A stretch of 36,212 nucleotides of DNA from Thermomonas fusca DSM 15424. Lineage in GTDB: Bacteria > Pseudomonadota > Gammaproteobacteria > Xanthomonadales > Xanthomonadaceae. The notes below the pieces were generated by a model. That model was not told the origin of the DNA. It did no database searches and worked only from the letters and a program-made list of their open reading frames with translations. The stretch covers positions 1 through 36,212 of the forward strand of contig NZ_AUIV01000029.1 of the NCBI RefSeq assembly GCF_000423885.1, in the 5' to 3' direction. Made by a program: the position numbers and the translations under genes. Of this stretch, positions 16,900 to 24,612 are shown piece by piece. Each line of letters begins with the position of its first letter. Position 1 is the first letter of the stretch.

Positions 16900-17376
16900 T
16901 CAGTCGACCGGCTGCGCATCGCGCGGCGAGGACAGCCAGCGTTCGACGATCACTGCCGCCGCCACCGCGTCCAGCACTTCGGCGTCGCGGCGCTTGCGGC
17001 GGCCGTCGGCGCGCGCGGCGGCAAAGCGGCGCGCCGCTTCCTGCGAGCTGTTGCGTTCGTCGATCATCGCCACCGGCAGGCGGGTGCGCTGGCGCAGTTC
17101 GCGGGCGAACGCGCGCGCGGCCTTGCGGATCGGCTGGTCGCCGCCGTCCAGGGTCAACGGGTCGCCGACGATCAGCCCGTCGGGGCGCCATTCTCGCAGC
17201 AGCCGCTCCACCTGCGCCCATTCGGGGCCGGCGTCGCGCACGTCCACCACCGCCACCGCGCGCGCGCCGCCGGTCATGGCATTGCCCACCGCCACGCCGA
17301 TCCGGCGCATGCCGACATCGAAGCCCAGCACGGTGCCGTCCAGGCGTATCAGCGGCGCGGCGATTGCTTCGCTCAT
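16900..17376 (-). CDS. ruvX: Putative pre-16S rRNA nuclease RuvX (YqgF)
   Basis: A 158-residue RNase-H-like protein. The first catalytic acid is D20 in LGFDVGMRRIGVAVG, the second block is IVGDPLTLDGG, and the third is IDERNSSQEAARRF. YqgF proteins help trim the 5' end of 16S rRNA and were once taken for Holliday-junction resolvases. The start overlaps the yqgE stop by four bases, the standard yqgE-yqgF pairing in gammaproteobacteria. Confidence 0.93.
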   Translation of the reverse strand: MSEAIAAPLIRLDGTVLGFDVGMRRIGVAVGNAMTGGARAVAVVDVRDAGPEWAQVERLLREWRPDGLIVGDPLTLDGGDQPIRKAARAFARELRQRTRLPVAMIDERNSSQEAARRFAAARADGRRKRRDAEVLDAVAAAVIVERWLSSPRDAQPVD

Positions 17377-17948
17377 GCGTGGCCGCTGTGGCTGGCGTGG
17401 TTGAGCAGGTCGATGCCGATGCTGCCGGCTGCCGCCTGCCAGCGCTGCGCGATCGGCAGCTGGAACAGCACGTCGGGCCGGCTCGGTACCAGCAGCCAGC
17501 TGTCGTCGATCAGTTCCTGTTCCAGCTGGCCTTCGCCCCAGCCGGCGCAGCCCAGCGCCACCAGCGCCTGCTTCGGGCCGTCGCCGCGCGCCATGGCTTC
17601 CAGCACGTCGCGCGAGGTGGTCAGGTAGAGGCCGGCGGCGACTTCCAGGCTGGAGTCGAAGGCATGGTCGCCGTCATGCAGCACGAAGCCGCGTTCGGGA
17701 TGCACCGGGCCGCCGGACAGCACCACTTGCGCCTGCAGCGCGTCGTCCTCGTTGGCGATGCCCATCTGCTGGAACACCTCGCCCAGCGTGTATTCGGACG
17801 GCCGGTTGACCATCACCCCCATCGCCCCGTCGCCGTCGTGCTGGCAGACCAGGGTGACGCTGCGTTCGAAGTATTGATCGCGCAGCGACGGCAGCGCGAT
17901 CAGCAGGTGGTTGCCGAAGCGTTGGCCGTGCTCATCCATGGCGCGCAT
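17373..17948 (-). CDS. yqgE: UPF0301 family protein YqgE (AlgH)
   Basis: A 191-residue member of the UPF0301/DUF179 family. Diagnostic blocks are NHLLIALPSLRDQYFERSVT, HDGDGAMGVMVNRP, and VLSGGPVHPERGFVLHD, followed by ALGCAGWGEGQLEQEL. The molecular function is unknown. The first ATG (17948) and one three codons on (17939) are both possible. It lies 33 bases downstream of pilU and overlaps ruvX, so the three may share a transcript. Confidence 0.92.
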   Translation of the reverse strand: MRAMDEHGQRFGNHLLIALPSLRDQYFERSVTLVCQHDGDGAMGVMVNRPSEYTLGEVFQQMGIANEDDALQAQVVLSGGPVHPERGFVLHDGDHAFDSSLEVAAGLYLTTSRDVLEAMARGDGPKQALVALGCAGWGEGQLEQELIDDSWLLVPSRPDVLFQLPIAQRWQAAAGSIGIDLLNHASHSGHA

Positions 17949-17981
17949 TCTAGCGTGGCGGGCGCGCGCCGGCCGAGGCGG

Positions 17982-19112
17982 TCAGCGCGCCTCGGCGATC
18001 TCCACCCCGTCCAGGCCCTGCGACAGGGTGCGGGCATCGCCGCCCTGCGCAAGCTTGATGCACAGGCGCACCTCGTTGGACGAATCGGCGTAGCGCAGCG
18101 CGTCCTCGTAGCTGATCTCGCCGGCCTGGTAGAGCTCGAACAGGCTCTGGTCGAAGGTCTTCATGCCCAGCTGGACCGATTCCTTCATCACTTCCTTGAG
18201 CTTGTGGACCTCGCCGTCGCGGATGTAGTCCTGCACCAGCGGGGTGCCCAGCAGGATTTCCATCGCCACCCGCCGCGCCTTGCCGTCGGGGGTCGGGATC
18301 AGCTGCTGCGCGACCACGCCCTTGAGGTTCAGCGACAGATCCATCAGCAGCTGGTTGCGGCGGTCTTCCGGGAAGAAGTTGATGATCCGGTCCATCGCCT
18401 GGTTGGCGTTGTTGGCGTGCAGCGTGCACAGCACCAGGTGGCCGGTTTCGGCGAAGGCGATGGCGTGGTCCATGCCTTCGCGGGTGCGCACCTCGCCGAT
18501 CATGATCACGTCCGGCGCCTGGCGCAGGGTGTTCTTCAGCGCGTTGTCCCAGCTGTCGGTATCGATGCCGACCTCGCGCTGGGTGATGATGCAGCCGTCG
18601 TGCTTGTGCACGAACTCGATCGGGTCCTCGATGGTGATGATGTGGCCGGTCGAATTGGCGTTGCGGTACCCGATCATCGCCGCCAGCGAGGTGGATTTGC
18701 CGGTGCCGGTGGCGCCCACGAAGATGATGATGCCGCGCTTGGTCATCGCCAGCGTCTTGATGATCGGCGGCAGGCTGAGCTCTTCCACCGTCGGGATGCG
18801 CGTCTCGATGCGGCGCAGCACCATGCCGACCTGGTTGCGCTGGTAGAAACAGCTGACGCGGAAGCGACCCACGCCGGCCACGCCGATGGCGAAGTTGCAC
18901 TCGTGGGTCTTCTCGAACTCCTCGCGCTGCGAGGGCGACATCACGTTCAGCACCAGGTCCCGCGACTGCTGCGGCGTGAGCGGGTTCTGGGTGATCGGGC
19001 TGATCTTGCCGTGGACCTTCATCGACGGCGGCATGCCGGCGGTGATGAACAGGTCCGACGCCTTCTGGTGCGCCATCAGCTTGAGGAACGAGGTGAAGTC
19101 GATGCTGCTCAT
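17982..19112 (-). CDS. pilU: Type IV pilus retraction ATPase PilU
   Basis: A 376-residue hexameric secretion ATPase that assists PilT in retracting type IV pili. Walker A is VGATGTGKSTSLAAM, the Asp box is IEDPIEFVHKH, Walker B is PDVIMIGEVRTREGMDHAIAF and the His box is ETGHLVLCTLHANNANQAMDR. It starts MSSIDFTSFLKLMAHQKASD, typical of PilU, and is about 30 residues longer than PilT. It follows pilT by 48 bases in the same direction. Confidence 0.95.
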   Translation of the reverse strand: MSSIDFTSFLKLMAHQKASDLFITAGMPPSMKVHGKISPITQNPLTPQQSRDLVLNVMSPSQREEFEKTHECNFAIGVAGVGRFRVSCFYQRNQVGMVLRRIETRIPTVEELSLPPIIKTLAMTKRGIIIFVGATGTGKSTSLAAMIGYRNANSTGHIITIEDPIEFVHKHDGCIITQREVGIDTDSWDNALKNTLRQAPDVIMIGEVRTREGMDHAIAFAETGHLVLCTLHANNANQAMDRIINFFPEDRRNQLLMDLSLNLKGVVAQQLIPTPDGKARRVAMEILLGTPLVQDYIRDGEVHKLKEVMKESVQLGMKTFDQSLFELYQAGEISYEDALRYADSSNEVRLCIKLAQGGDARTLSQGLDGVEIAEAR

Positions 19113-19160
19113 CCTGGATGCTCCGATGTCCTTGCCACGCCGATCCCGGCGAACCGGCGG

Positions 19161-20198
19161 TTATTCGAACAGACGCTTGTCCTTGGCGTACTCGCGGGCC
19201 TGCTGGCGGCTGACCATGCCGCGCTTGACCAGCTCCTGCAGGTGCTGGTCGAGCGTCTGCATGCCCAGGCCCTGGCCGGTCTGGATGGAGGAATACATCT
19301 GCGCCACCTTGTCCTCGCGGATGAGGTTGCGGATGGCCGGGGTGCCGACCATGATTTCCCACGCCGCGGTGCGGCCGCCGCCGACCTTCTTCAGCAGCGC
19401 CTGCGCGATCACCGCGCGCAGCGACTCCGACAGCATCGAGCGCACCATCGGCTTCTCGCCGGCGGGGAACACGTCGATGATGCGGTCGATGGTCTTGGCC
19501 GCCGAACTGGTGTGCAGGGTGGCGAACACCAGGTGGCCGGTTTCCGCGGCGGTCAGCGCCAGGCGGATGGTTTCCAGGTCACGCAACTCGCCGACCAGGA
19601 TGATGTCCGGGTCCTCGCGCAGCGCGCTGCGCAGCGCCTCGTTGAAGCCGTGGGTATCGCGGTGCACTTCGCGCTGGTTGATCAGGCACTTCTGCGAGGT
19701 GTGCACGAACTCGATCGGGTCTTCGACCGAGAGGATGTGGCTGTATTCGCTCTTGTTGATGTGGTCGATCATCGCCGCCAGCGTGGTCGACTTGCCCGAG
19801 CCGGTCGGCCCGGTGACCAGGATCAGGCCCTGCGGCTGCTCGATCAGCTCCTTGAAGATGCGCGGGCAGCCCAGGTCTTCCAGCGTCAGCACTTCCGAAG
19901 GAATGGTGCGGAACACCGCGCCGGCGCCGCGGTTCTGGTTGAAGGCGTTGACGCGGAAGCGGGCCAGGCTGGGGATCTCGAAGCTGAAGTCGACCTCGAG
20001 GAATTCCTCGAAATCGCGCCGCTGCTTGTCCGACATGATGTCGTAGACCAGCGCGTGCACCTGCTTGTGGTCCAGCGCCGGGATGTTGATCCGGCGGACG
20101 TCGCCGTCGACGCGGATCATCGGTGGCAGCCCCGCGGACAGATGCAGGTCCGAGGCCTTGTTCTTGACCGAGAATGCCAGAAGTTCGGCGATATCCAT
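19161..20198 (-). CDS. pilT: Type IV pilus retraction ATPase PilT
   Basis: The ATG at 20198 gives 345 residues beginning MDIAELLAFSVKNKASDLHL, the canonical PilT start and length; the frame remains open upstream but that extension has no family similarity. Walker A is GPTGSGKSTTLAAM, the Asp box is VEDPIEFVHTS, the Walker B region is PDIILVGELRDLET and the His box is ETGHLVFATLHTSSAAKTIDR. The C-terminal AIRNLIREDKVAQMYSSIQT is the PilT motif needed for retraction. It powers twitching motility and DNA uptake. Confidence 0.97.
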   Translation of the reverse strand: MDIAELLAFSVKNKASDLHLSAGLPPMIRVDGDVRRINIPALDHKQVHALVYDIMSDKQRRDFEEFLEVDFSFEIPSLARFRVNAFNQNRGAGAVFRTIPSEVLTLEDLGCPRIFKELIEQPQGLILVTGPTGSGKSTTLAAMIDHINKSEYSHILSVEDPIEFVHTSQKCLINQREVHRDTHGFNEALRSALREDPDIILVGELRDLETIRLALTAAETGHLVFATLHTSSAAKTIDRIIDVFPAGEKPMVRSMLSESLRAVIAQALLKKVGGGRTAAWEIMVGTPAIRNLIREDKVAQMYSSIQTGQGLGMQTLDQHLQELVKRGMVSRQQAREYAKDKRLFE

Positions 20199-20278
20199 GG
20201 GTTCCCCTTGCGCCTGATCGTTTGACTGAAAACCACTGCCGCCGGCCGGATGGTTGGCACTGGCCGCACCCCGCAGGC

Positions 20279-20308
20279 AGTATGAGCGCCACCGACGCCA
20301 GCGTACAA
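20279..20308 (-). promoter_or_regulatory. pilT: Likely sigma-70-type promoter for pilT
   Basis: On the minus strand TTGTAC (complement of 20303-20308) and CATACT (complement of 20279-20284) form -35 and -10 boxes with an 18-base spacer. The -10 box lies about 80 bases before the pilT ATG and would leave a moderate leader. No sigma-54 site with correct GG-GC spacing was seen in this gap. Confidence 0.5.
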
Positions 20309-20313
20309 CCACC

Positions 20314-21030
20314 GTGCCGCAGCCTCCCCTGCCCGCCACCGTCCCGGCCGCTTCCGCGTTGCGGGCGGCCCTGTCCTTGATCCAGAACGCGAGCCGGCTG
20401 CCCGACAGGCCAGCGCCGCGGCTGCTGGCGGTGTCCAAGACCCGCGACGCCGATGCCGTGGCGGCGATGGCGGCGGCCGGGCAGCGCGCGTTCGGCGAGA
20501 ACTACGTGCAGGAGGCGCTGGCCAAGATCGAGGCGCTGCGCGGGCTGGGGTTGGAATGGCATCTGATCGGCCATCTGCAGTCGAACAAGGCCGACGCCGC
20601 CGCGCGCGCCTTCGACTGGGTGCAGACGGTGGACCGCGCCAAGCTGGTGGAAGCGCTGGCCAGGCACCGGCCACCGTCGCTGCCGCCGCTCAACGTGCTC
20701 ATCCAGGTCAACATCGACGATGAAGCCGGCAAGCATGGCTGCCGCCCGGACGAGGTGGACACGCTGGCTGCAGCCATCGCCGCCCAGCCGACGCTGCGCC
20801 TGCGCGGCCTGATGGCGATCCCTGCGCCCGACCCGAACATGGCCCGCCGGCGCGCCGCCTTCCGCGCGATGTCGGCATTGTTCGACGCTACCGCGGCGCG
20901 CCACCCAGGCATCGATACGCTATCGATGGGCATGAGCGAGGACTGCGTCGAAGCGATCGAGGAAGGTGCCACCATGGTGCGCGTCGGCAGCGCGCTGTTC
21001 GGCGCCCGCACTGCCAGGGAAGCGGGCTGA
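20314..21030 (+). CDS. yggS: PLP homeostasis protein (YggS/PLPBP family)
   Basis: I choose the GTG at 20314, giving 238 residues; the frame continues upstream to an ATG at 20254, but that extension is low-complexity and overlaps the pilT promoter. The PLP-binding lysine is K42 in LLAVSKTRDADAV. Other family blocks are FGENYVQEALAK, EWHLIGHLQSNKA, GLMAIPAP, LSMGMSEDCVEAIEEGATMVRVG and ALFGAR. The protein is a non-enzymatic alanine-racemase-like barrel that buffers pyridoxal phosphate. It is divergent from pilT and upstream of proC, a conserved neighbourhood. Confidence 0.93.
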   Translation: MPQPPLPATVPAASALRAALSLIQNASRLPDRPAPRLLAVSKTRDADAVAAMAAAGQRAFGENYVQEALAKIEALRGLGLEWHLIGHLQSNKADAAARAFDWVQTVDRAKLVEALARHRPPSLPPLNVLIQVNIDDEAGKHGCRPDEVDTLAAAIAAQPTLRLRGLMAIPAPDPNMARRRAAFRAMSALFDATAARHPGIDTLSMGMSEDCVEAIEEGATMVRVGSALFGARTAREAG

Positions 21031-21115
21031 CGCCCGCCGCACCGCAAGCACGCAAGGCCATCCGGCCACAGACACGGCAACCGGGCGCAGGCCCACGGCA
21101 GACAGGAGTCAAAGC

Positions 21116-21940
21116 ATGAACAACAGCGATATCGCCTTCATCGGCGGCGGCAACATGGCGCGCAGCCTGATTGGCGGGTTGGTGGCGCAGGGCCGCGCCG
21201 CCAGCGCCATCCGGGTGGCCGAGCCGGTGCCGGCACTGCGCGATGCGCTGCGCGCAGACTTCGGCGTGGCGGTGTTCGAGAGCGGCGCGGAAGCGGTCGC
21301 GGGCGCCGGCACCTGGGTGCTGGCAACCAAACCGCAGGTGCTGCGCGAAGTCTGCGAAACGCTGGCCACGCAGGCGCGGATGGCCCGCCCGCTGGTGGTG
21401 TCGATTGCCGCCGGCATCACCACGACGCAGATCGCGCGCTGGTTGGGCGATGCCGGGCTGGCGGTGGTGCGGACCATGCCGAACACCCCGGCCCTGCTCG
21501 GCGCCGGCGCCACCGGGCTGTATGCCAATGCCGCGGTGGACGCGACCAGCCGGCACTTCGCCGAGACCCTGCTGTCGGCCGCCGGCACCACTGTCTGGAT
21601 CGACGACGAGGCGCGGATGGACGCGGTGACCGCGGTGTCCGGCAGCGGCCCGGCCTATGTGTTCCTGCTGGCCGAAGCGATGATCGCCGCCGGCATGGAA
21701 GAAGGCCTGCCCGCCGAGGCGGCGCGCGCGCTGGCGCTGCAGACGGTGCTCGGCGCGGCGCGCATGCTGACCGAATCCGATGTCGACGCGGCCGAGCTGC
21801 GCCGCCGGGTGACCTCCCCCGGCGGCACCACCCAGGCCGCCATCGAGACCTTCGAGGCCGGCGGCTTCCGCGCGCTGGTCGCCGCCGCCATCCATGCTGC
21901 CCGCGTCCGCGGCGCAGCGCTGTCCGCCGCCAACGACTGA
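21116..21940 (+). CDS. proC: Pyrroline-5-carboxylate reductase
   Basis: A 274-residue NADPH-dependent enzyme that makes proline in the last biosynthetic step. The Rossmann motif is IAFIGGGNMARSLIGGL at the N-terminus. MPNTPALLGAGATGLY, AVSGSGPAYVFLLAEAM and the C-terminal VTSPGGTTQAAIETFE are all typical. I choose the ATG at 21116 because it gives the canonical N-terminus and has AGGAG about seven bases upstream; the frame is open further upstream. It ends eight bases before a lipoprotein gene. Confidence 0.96.
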   Translation: MNNSDIAFIGGGNMARSLIGGLVAQGRAASAIRVAEPVPALRDALRADFGVAVFESGAEAVAGAGTWVLATKPQVLREVCETLATQARMARPLVVSIAAGITTTQIARWLGDAGLAVVRTMPNTPALLGAGATGLYANAAVDATSRHFAETLLSAAGTTVWIDDEARMDAVTAVSGSGPAYVFLLAEAMIAAGMEEGLPAEAARALALQTVLGAARMLTESDVDAAELRRRVTSPGGTTQAAIETFEAGGFRALVAAAIHAARVRGAALSAAND

Positions 21941-21948
21941 GGCCACGC

Positions 21949-22428
21949 ATGCGCCAGACATCCGCCGTCCTGTTCCTGCTGTTTCCCGTCGCCGCATTGC
22001 TGGCCGCGTGTGGGCGCGGCGAACCGGCCCCGACCGCCGCTGTCTTGGCAACCAGCACCGTCGCCACCGCGACCGTCGGCGGCGCCACCCTGCAGGCCTC
22101 GTCGGTGGCCATCGCCAATCTCGATCCTGCGATGGCGGCGCGCTACGGTTTCGACCCCGGCCACGACGGCGCGCTGCTGCTGGTCACCCTGCGCGATGGC
22201 AACGGCGACGCCCTGCCGCCCGCCGACCTGCAGCTGACCGCCACCGCCAGGGTGCTGCCCGACGCGCCCAAACCGCTGGAACTGCAGCGGATCGAAGTCG
22301 GCAACCTGATCGATTACGTCGGCGTGTTCCCGGCCCGGCCGCCGGCCAGCGTGCAGTTCCACGTCACCGCCAGCCGCAGCGGCGCGCGTGCGGAAATGGA
22401 CACGACTGCGGAGCTGTATCCGCGCTGA
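21949..22428 (+). CDS. Putative lipoprotein, function unknown
   Basis: A 159-residue protein with a lipoprotein signal peptide: a basic start, a hydrophobic run and the lipobox LAAC with the lipidated cysteine at position 21. The residue after it is Gly, so no inner-membrane retention signal is obvious and it may go to the outer membrane. The mature part looks like an all-beta domain (LLLVTLRDGNGDALPPADLQ, VGNLIDYVGVF, VQFHVTASRSG) but I cannot name the family. It follows proC by eight bases and is probably co-transcribed. Confidence 0.75.
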   Translation: MRQTSAVLFLLFPVAALLAACGRGEPAPTAAVLATSTVATATVGGATLQASSVAIANLDPAMAARYGFDPGHDGALLLVTLRDGNGDALPPADLQLTATARVLPDAPKPLELQRIEVGNLIDYVGVFPARPPASVQFHVTASRSGARAEMDTTAELYPR

Positions 22429-22440
22429 GGTACCGCGGCC

Positions 22441-22782
22441 TCAGCCGGCCTGGCGCGCGTCCCACGCCTGCACGATGGCGGCGATCCGCGTCACGCCATC
22501 GGTCAGCGCGGCCGGCCCCGGCTGCAGGATGATCGGCGACTTGATTTCGTGCAGCTCGCCGTCGCGCACCGCCGGAATTTCTTTCCAGCCGGCGCGCGCG
22601 GCCACCCGCTCGGGGCGGAACTTCTTGCCACACCACGAGCCCAGGATGATGTCCGGCGCGCGCCGCACCACTTCGGCGGCATCCTCGAGGATGCGGGCTT
22701 TGGCCAAGGGTTCGATGGCGCGTTCGGGGAAGATGTCGTCGCCGCCGGCGATGCGCACCAGTTCGGCCACCCAGCGGATGTT
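22441..22782 (-). pseudogene. Remnant (3' third) of a BtuF-like cobalamin-binding protein gene
   Basis: Reading leftward from about 22782, the frame encodes about 113 residues that match the C-terminal part of the protein at 22979-23788: IRWVAELVRIAGGDD, then APDIILGSWCGKKFRPE, AVRDGELHEIKSPIILQPGPAAL. The match stops sharply at the IR of IRWV; beyond it the frame reads four unrelated residues and then a stop. Base composition is high-GC like the core, so this is the resident copy, and its 5' two thirds are gone. The break marks the left edge of the island. A shorter product from an internal ATG (22770) is possible but would lack the N-terminal lobe. Confidence 0.8.
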
Positions 22783-22786
22783 GTAA

Positions 22787-22978
22787 AGTCGCCCCTAAAA
22801 ATCGTTGCCGACCAATGAAATCAATAGGTTGCATTGGATCGTTGTAGCTTGAACCGTTCCCTGGGAGCTCCGGGCGGCCTCCAAGCCCGATTCTCGGACC
22901 TGGCTTGGAAGCCGGTCAAATCACTTAACCTTTTGTCGACGACAATGTCGGTTTCGTCTGATCGGTCAAGACTATCCA
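22787..22978. other. Island left-edge sequence, non-coding
   Basis: This stretch is more AT-rich than anything to its left and holds no gene I can support. It contains the first copy of a short direct repeat (22925-22938) that recurs after the next gene. No integrase or clear transposon terminus is visible. Confidence 0.4.
22925..22938. repeat. Direct repeat, copy 1 (TTAACCTTTTGTCG)
   Basis: This 14-base sequence recurs at 23785-23798 with one change (TTAACATTTTGTCG), so the two copies flank the full-length cobalamin-binding protein gene, 860 bases apart. The second copy includes the stop codon of that gene. Confidence 0.45.
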
Positions 22979-23788
22979 ATGGGTCCCAAGCGCATCGTCT
23001 GTCTCACTGAAGAGCCAACCGAGACCCTCTATGCCTTAGGGGAGCAGGATCGCATCGTGGGAGTTAGCGGCTTCACAGTAAGGCCCGCCATTGCTCGAAA
23101 GGAAAAGCCTAAAGTCAGCGCATTCACCAGCGCCAAGATCGGCGAAATCCTCAAGCTGCAGCCTGATCTTGTTATTGGCTTCTCAGATATCCAAGCCGAC
23201 ATAGCTTCCGATTTGATCCGGAATGGAGTGGAAGTCTGGATTAGCAATCATCGCAGTGTCGAGGGCATCCTCGACTACATTCGCCGCCTTGGCGCGCTAG
23301 TCGGGTCTAGCGCTCGCGCCAACGCCTATGCAGACGACCTGAATCTGCGCATTGACGCAATAAAGGCTGAGACTTCACAGCAGTCCAATCGGCCCAAGGT
23401 CTACTTTGAGGAGTGGGACTCGCCCCATATCTCAGGGATTCGCTGGGTCTCAGAGCTGATTCAGATCGCCGGAGGTGATGACATATACCCGGACCGAGCC
23501 GTGATGCCGCTTGCTCGCGACCGAATTCTTGAGGACCCGCTGGACGTAGTTGCCAAGGCGCCCGATATCATCGTCGGCAGTTGGTGCGGCAAGAAATTCC
23601 GTCCCGATTCTGTGGCCTCACGAGCTGGCTGGAACATAATTCCCGCCGTGCGTGACGGTGAACTGCACGAGATCAAATCACCCTTGATTCTCCAACCGGG
23701 ACCAGCAGCCCTTACAGCTGGTCTTGATGCTTTGCGATCGATTATCCAAGGCTGGATCCTTCGGAACCGCCAGCACGATAGTTGTTAA
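22979..23788 (+). CDS. Cobalamin-binding protein, BtuF-like, without signal peptide
   Basis: A 269-residue protein of the helical-backbone metal-receptor (Peripla_BP_2) family related to BtuF. The start MGPKRIVCLTEEPTETLYAL has no secretion signal, so it may act in the cytoplasm or the true start may lie upstream; no clear ribosome binding site precedes 22979. Conserved segments are LKLQPDLVIGFSDIQADIA, YFEEWDSPHISGIRWVSELI and PDIIVGSWCGKKFRPD. It is a complete, less GC-rich homologue of the broken gene at 22441-22782 and points the other way. This suggests foreign origin and possible functional replacement of the broken copy. Confidence 0.85.
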   Translation: MGPKRIVCLTEEPTETLYALGEQDRIVGVSGFTVRPAIARKEKPKVSAFTSAKIGEILKLQPDLVIGFSDIQADIASDLIRNGVEVWISNHRSVEGILDYIRRLGALVGSSARANAYADDLNLRIDAIKAETSQQSNRPKVYFEEWDSPHISGIRWVSELIQIAGGDDIYPDRAVMPLARDRILEDPLDVVAKAPDIIVGSWCGKKFRPDSVASRAGWNIIPAVRDGELHEIKSPLILQPGPAALTAGLDALRSIIQGWILRNRQHDSC

Positions 23789-23798
23789 CATTTTGTCG
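23785..23798. repeat. Direct repeat, copy 2 (TTAACATTTTGTCG)
   Basis: It matches copy 1 at 22925-22938 in 13 of 14 positions and overlaps the stop codon of the cobalamin-binding protein gene. Confidence 0.45.
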
Positions 23799-24039
23799 CG
23801 AAGGCGGGAGCCAGGCTGTAACGAGCAGACCGGTCCCAGATGATCAGCGCCTACGATGAAGCCTTACTCCGGGCGTTGAGCGACAGGCTAACAGCAGGCA
23901 TCGGCTTGATCTGGCGACTAGAAGACGTTAGTCGGGGGCAGCGGAAGAGCGGATCACGGTCCCAAGCAGACGTCCGGAGAAAGCAGCGAGCCAGGCAATT
24001 GTCACCACACTACGCACCCCCCATGGGGCGGGTTGAACC

Positions 24040-24612
24040 CTAACACGTACGCTTCAGCTCTTTGGGAAGAAAGGCATCAATTTCCTTGTCGGATAAAGTC
24101 ATGTCTTCCAAACTCTTCAAGGCTTCTTGCGCCTTTTTGTAAGCCTTGTAGTTGGTGCTTGGGGCCCCCGCATACACGGCGTGCAGCTCCGACAGCAAGC
24201 CATCTCTGGCATTGCAGACCTTCTCAACAGAGGCGTTCCCGGCACGGAGATCGGTCAGGAGGTTCAAGTACTTCTCTCGAAGTAGCCAAATATCGGCTGA
24301 CGCTTGTCGGTGCTTCTGAGCAATCTCGCCCAGATCGTAGTCTTTGGTATAGGCATTCAGCGCGAGCAGTGCCGTCGACAGAATGGCACTGACAACGGTC
24401 GCAACCGTCCCCCATATCTCCGAGAGGGTGGCAAGGATTCCGCCGGTCACCAACGCAGAAAGAATAACTTGCAGTAGCTTAATCAATTTGTGGCGATCAA
24501 GAAGGAGATCAGCGCATTTTTCATGCGTCTTGTGCGTATAGACAACACGTCCGTAGCATTCACGCAGCTGACCTTCAACAATCTCGGAACCATTAGTCGT
24601 AGTCACTTGCAT
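24040..24612 (-). CDS. SLATT-domain two-transmembrane effector
   Basis: The ATG at 24612 gives 190 residues; a TTG three codons earlier is an alternative. Two adjacent membrane helices lie at about residues 43-66 and 68-90 (ILSALVTGGILATLSEIWG then VATVVSAILSTALLALNAY), followed by a long helical cytoplasmic region with HRQASADIWLLREKYLNLL, the SLATT (SMODS and SLOG-associating two-TM) pattern. Such proteins are predicted pore-forming effectors gated by cyclic nucleotides. The gene overlaps the upstream CD-NTase by 20 bases, so the two are coupled: the synthase would make a nucleotide on infection and this protein would then damage the membrane. Target of gating is inferred. Confidence 0.85.
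   Translation of the reverse strand: MQVTTTNGSEIVEGQLRECYGRVVYTHKTHEKCADLLLDRHKLIKLLQVILSALVTGGILATLSEIWGTVATVVSAILSTALLALNAYTKDYDLGEIAQKHRQASADIWLLREKYLNLLTDLRAGNASVEKVCNARDGLLSELHAVYAGAPSTNYKAYKKAQEALKSLEDMTLSDKEIDAFLPKELKRTC

Noticed and set aside
17364..20225. Rightward 953-codon open frame across yqgE, pilU and pilT
   Set aside because: It is antisense to genes with intact catalytic motifs; the frame is open only because stop codons are rare at this GC content.
20250..20280. Possible sigma-54 promoter (TGGCAC followed by GCA) upstream of yggS
   Set aside because: The GG and GC elements are 8 bases apart instead of 10, so the site should not work.
23840..24043. Rightward 67-codon frame between the cobalamin-binding gene and the SLATT gene
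   Set aside because: No motif and no ribosome binding site were seen, and it runs into the convergent gene end.
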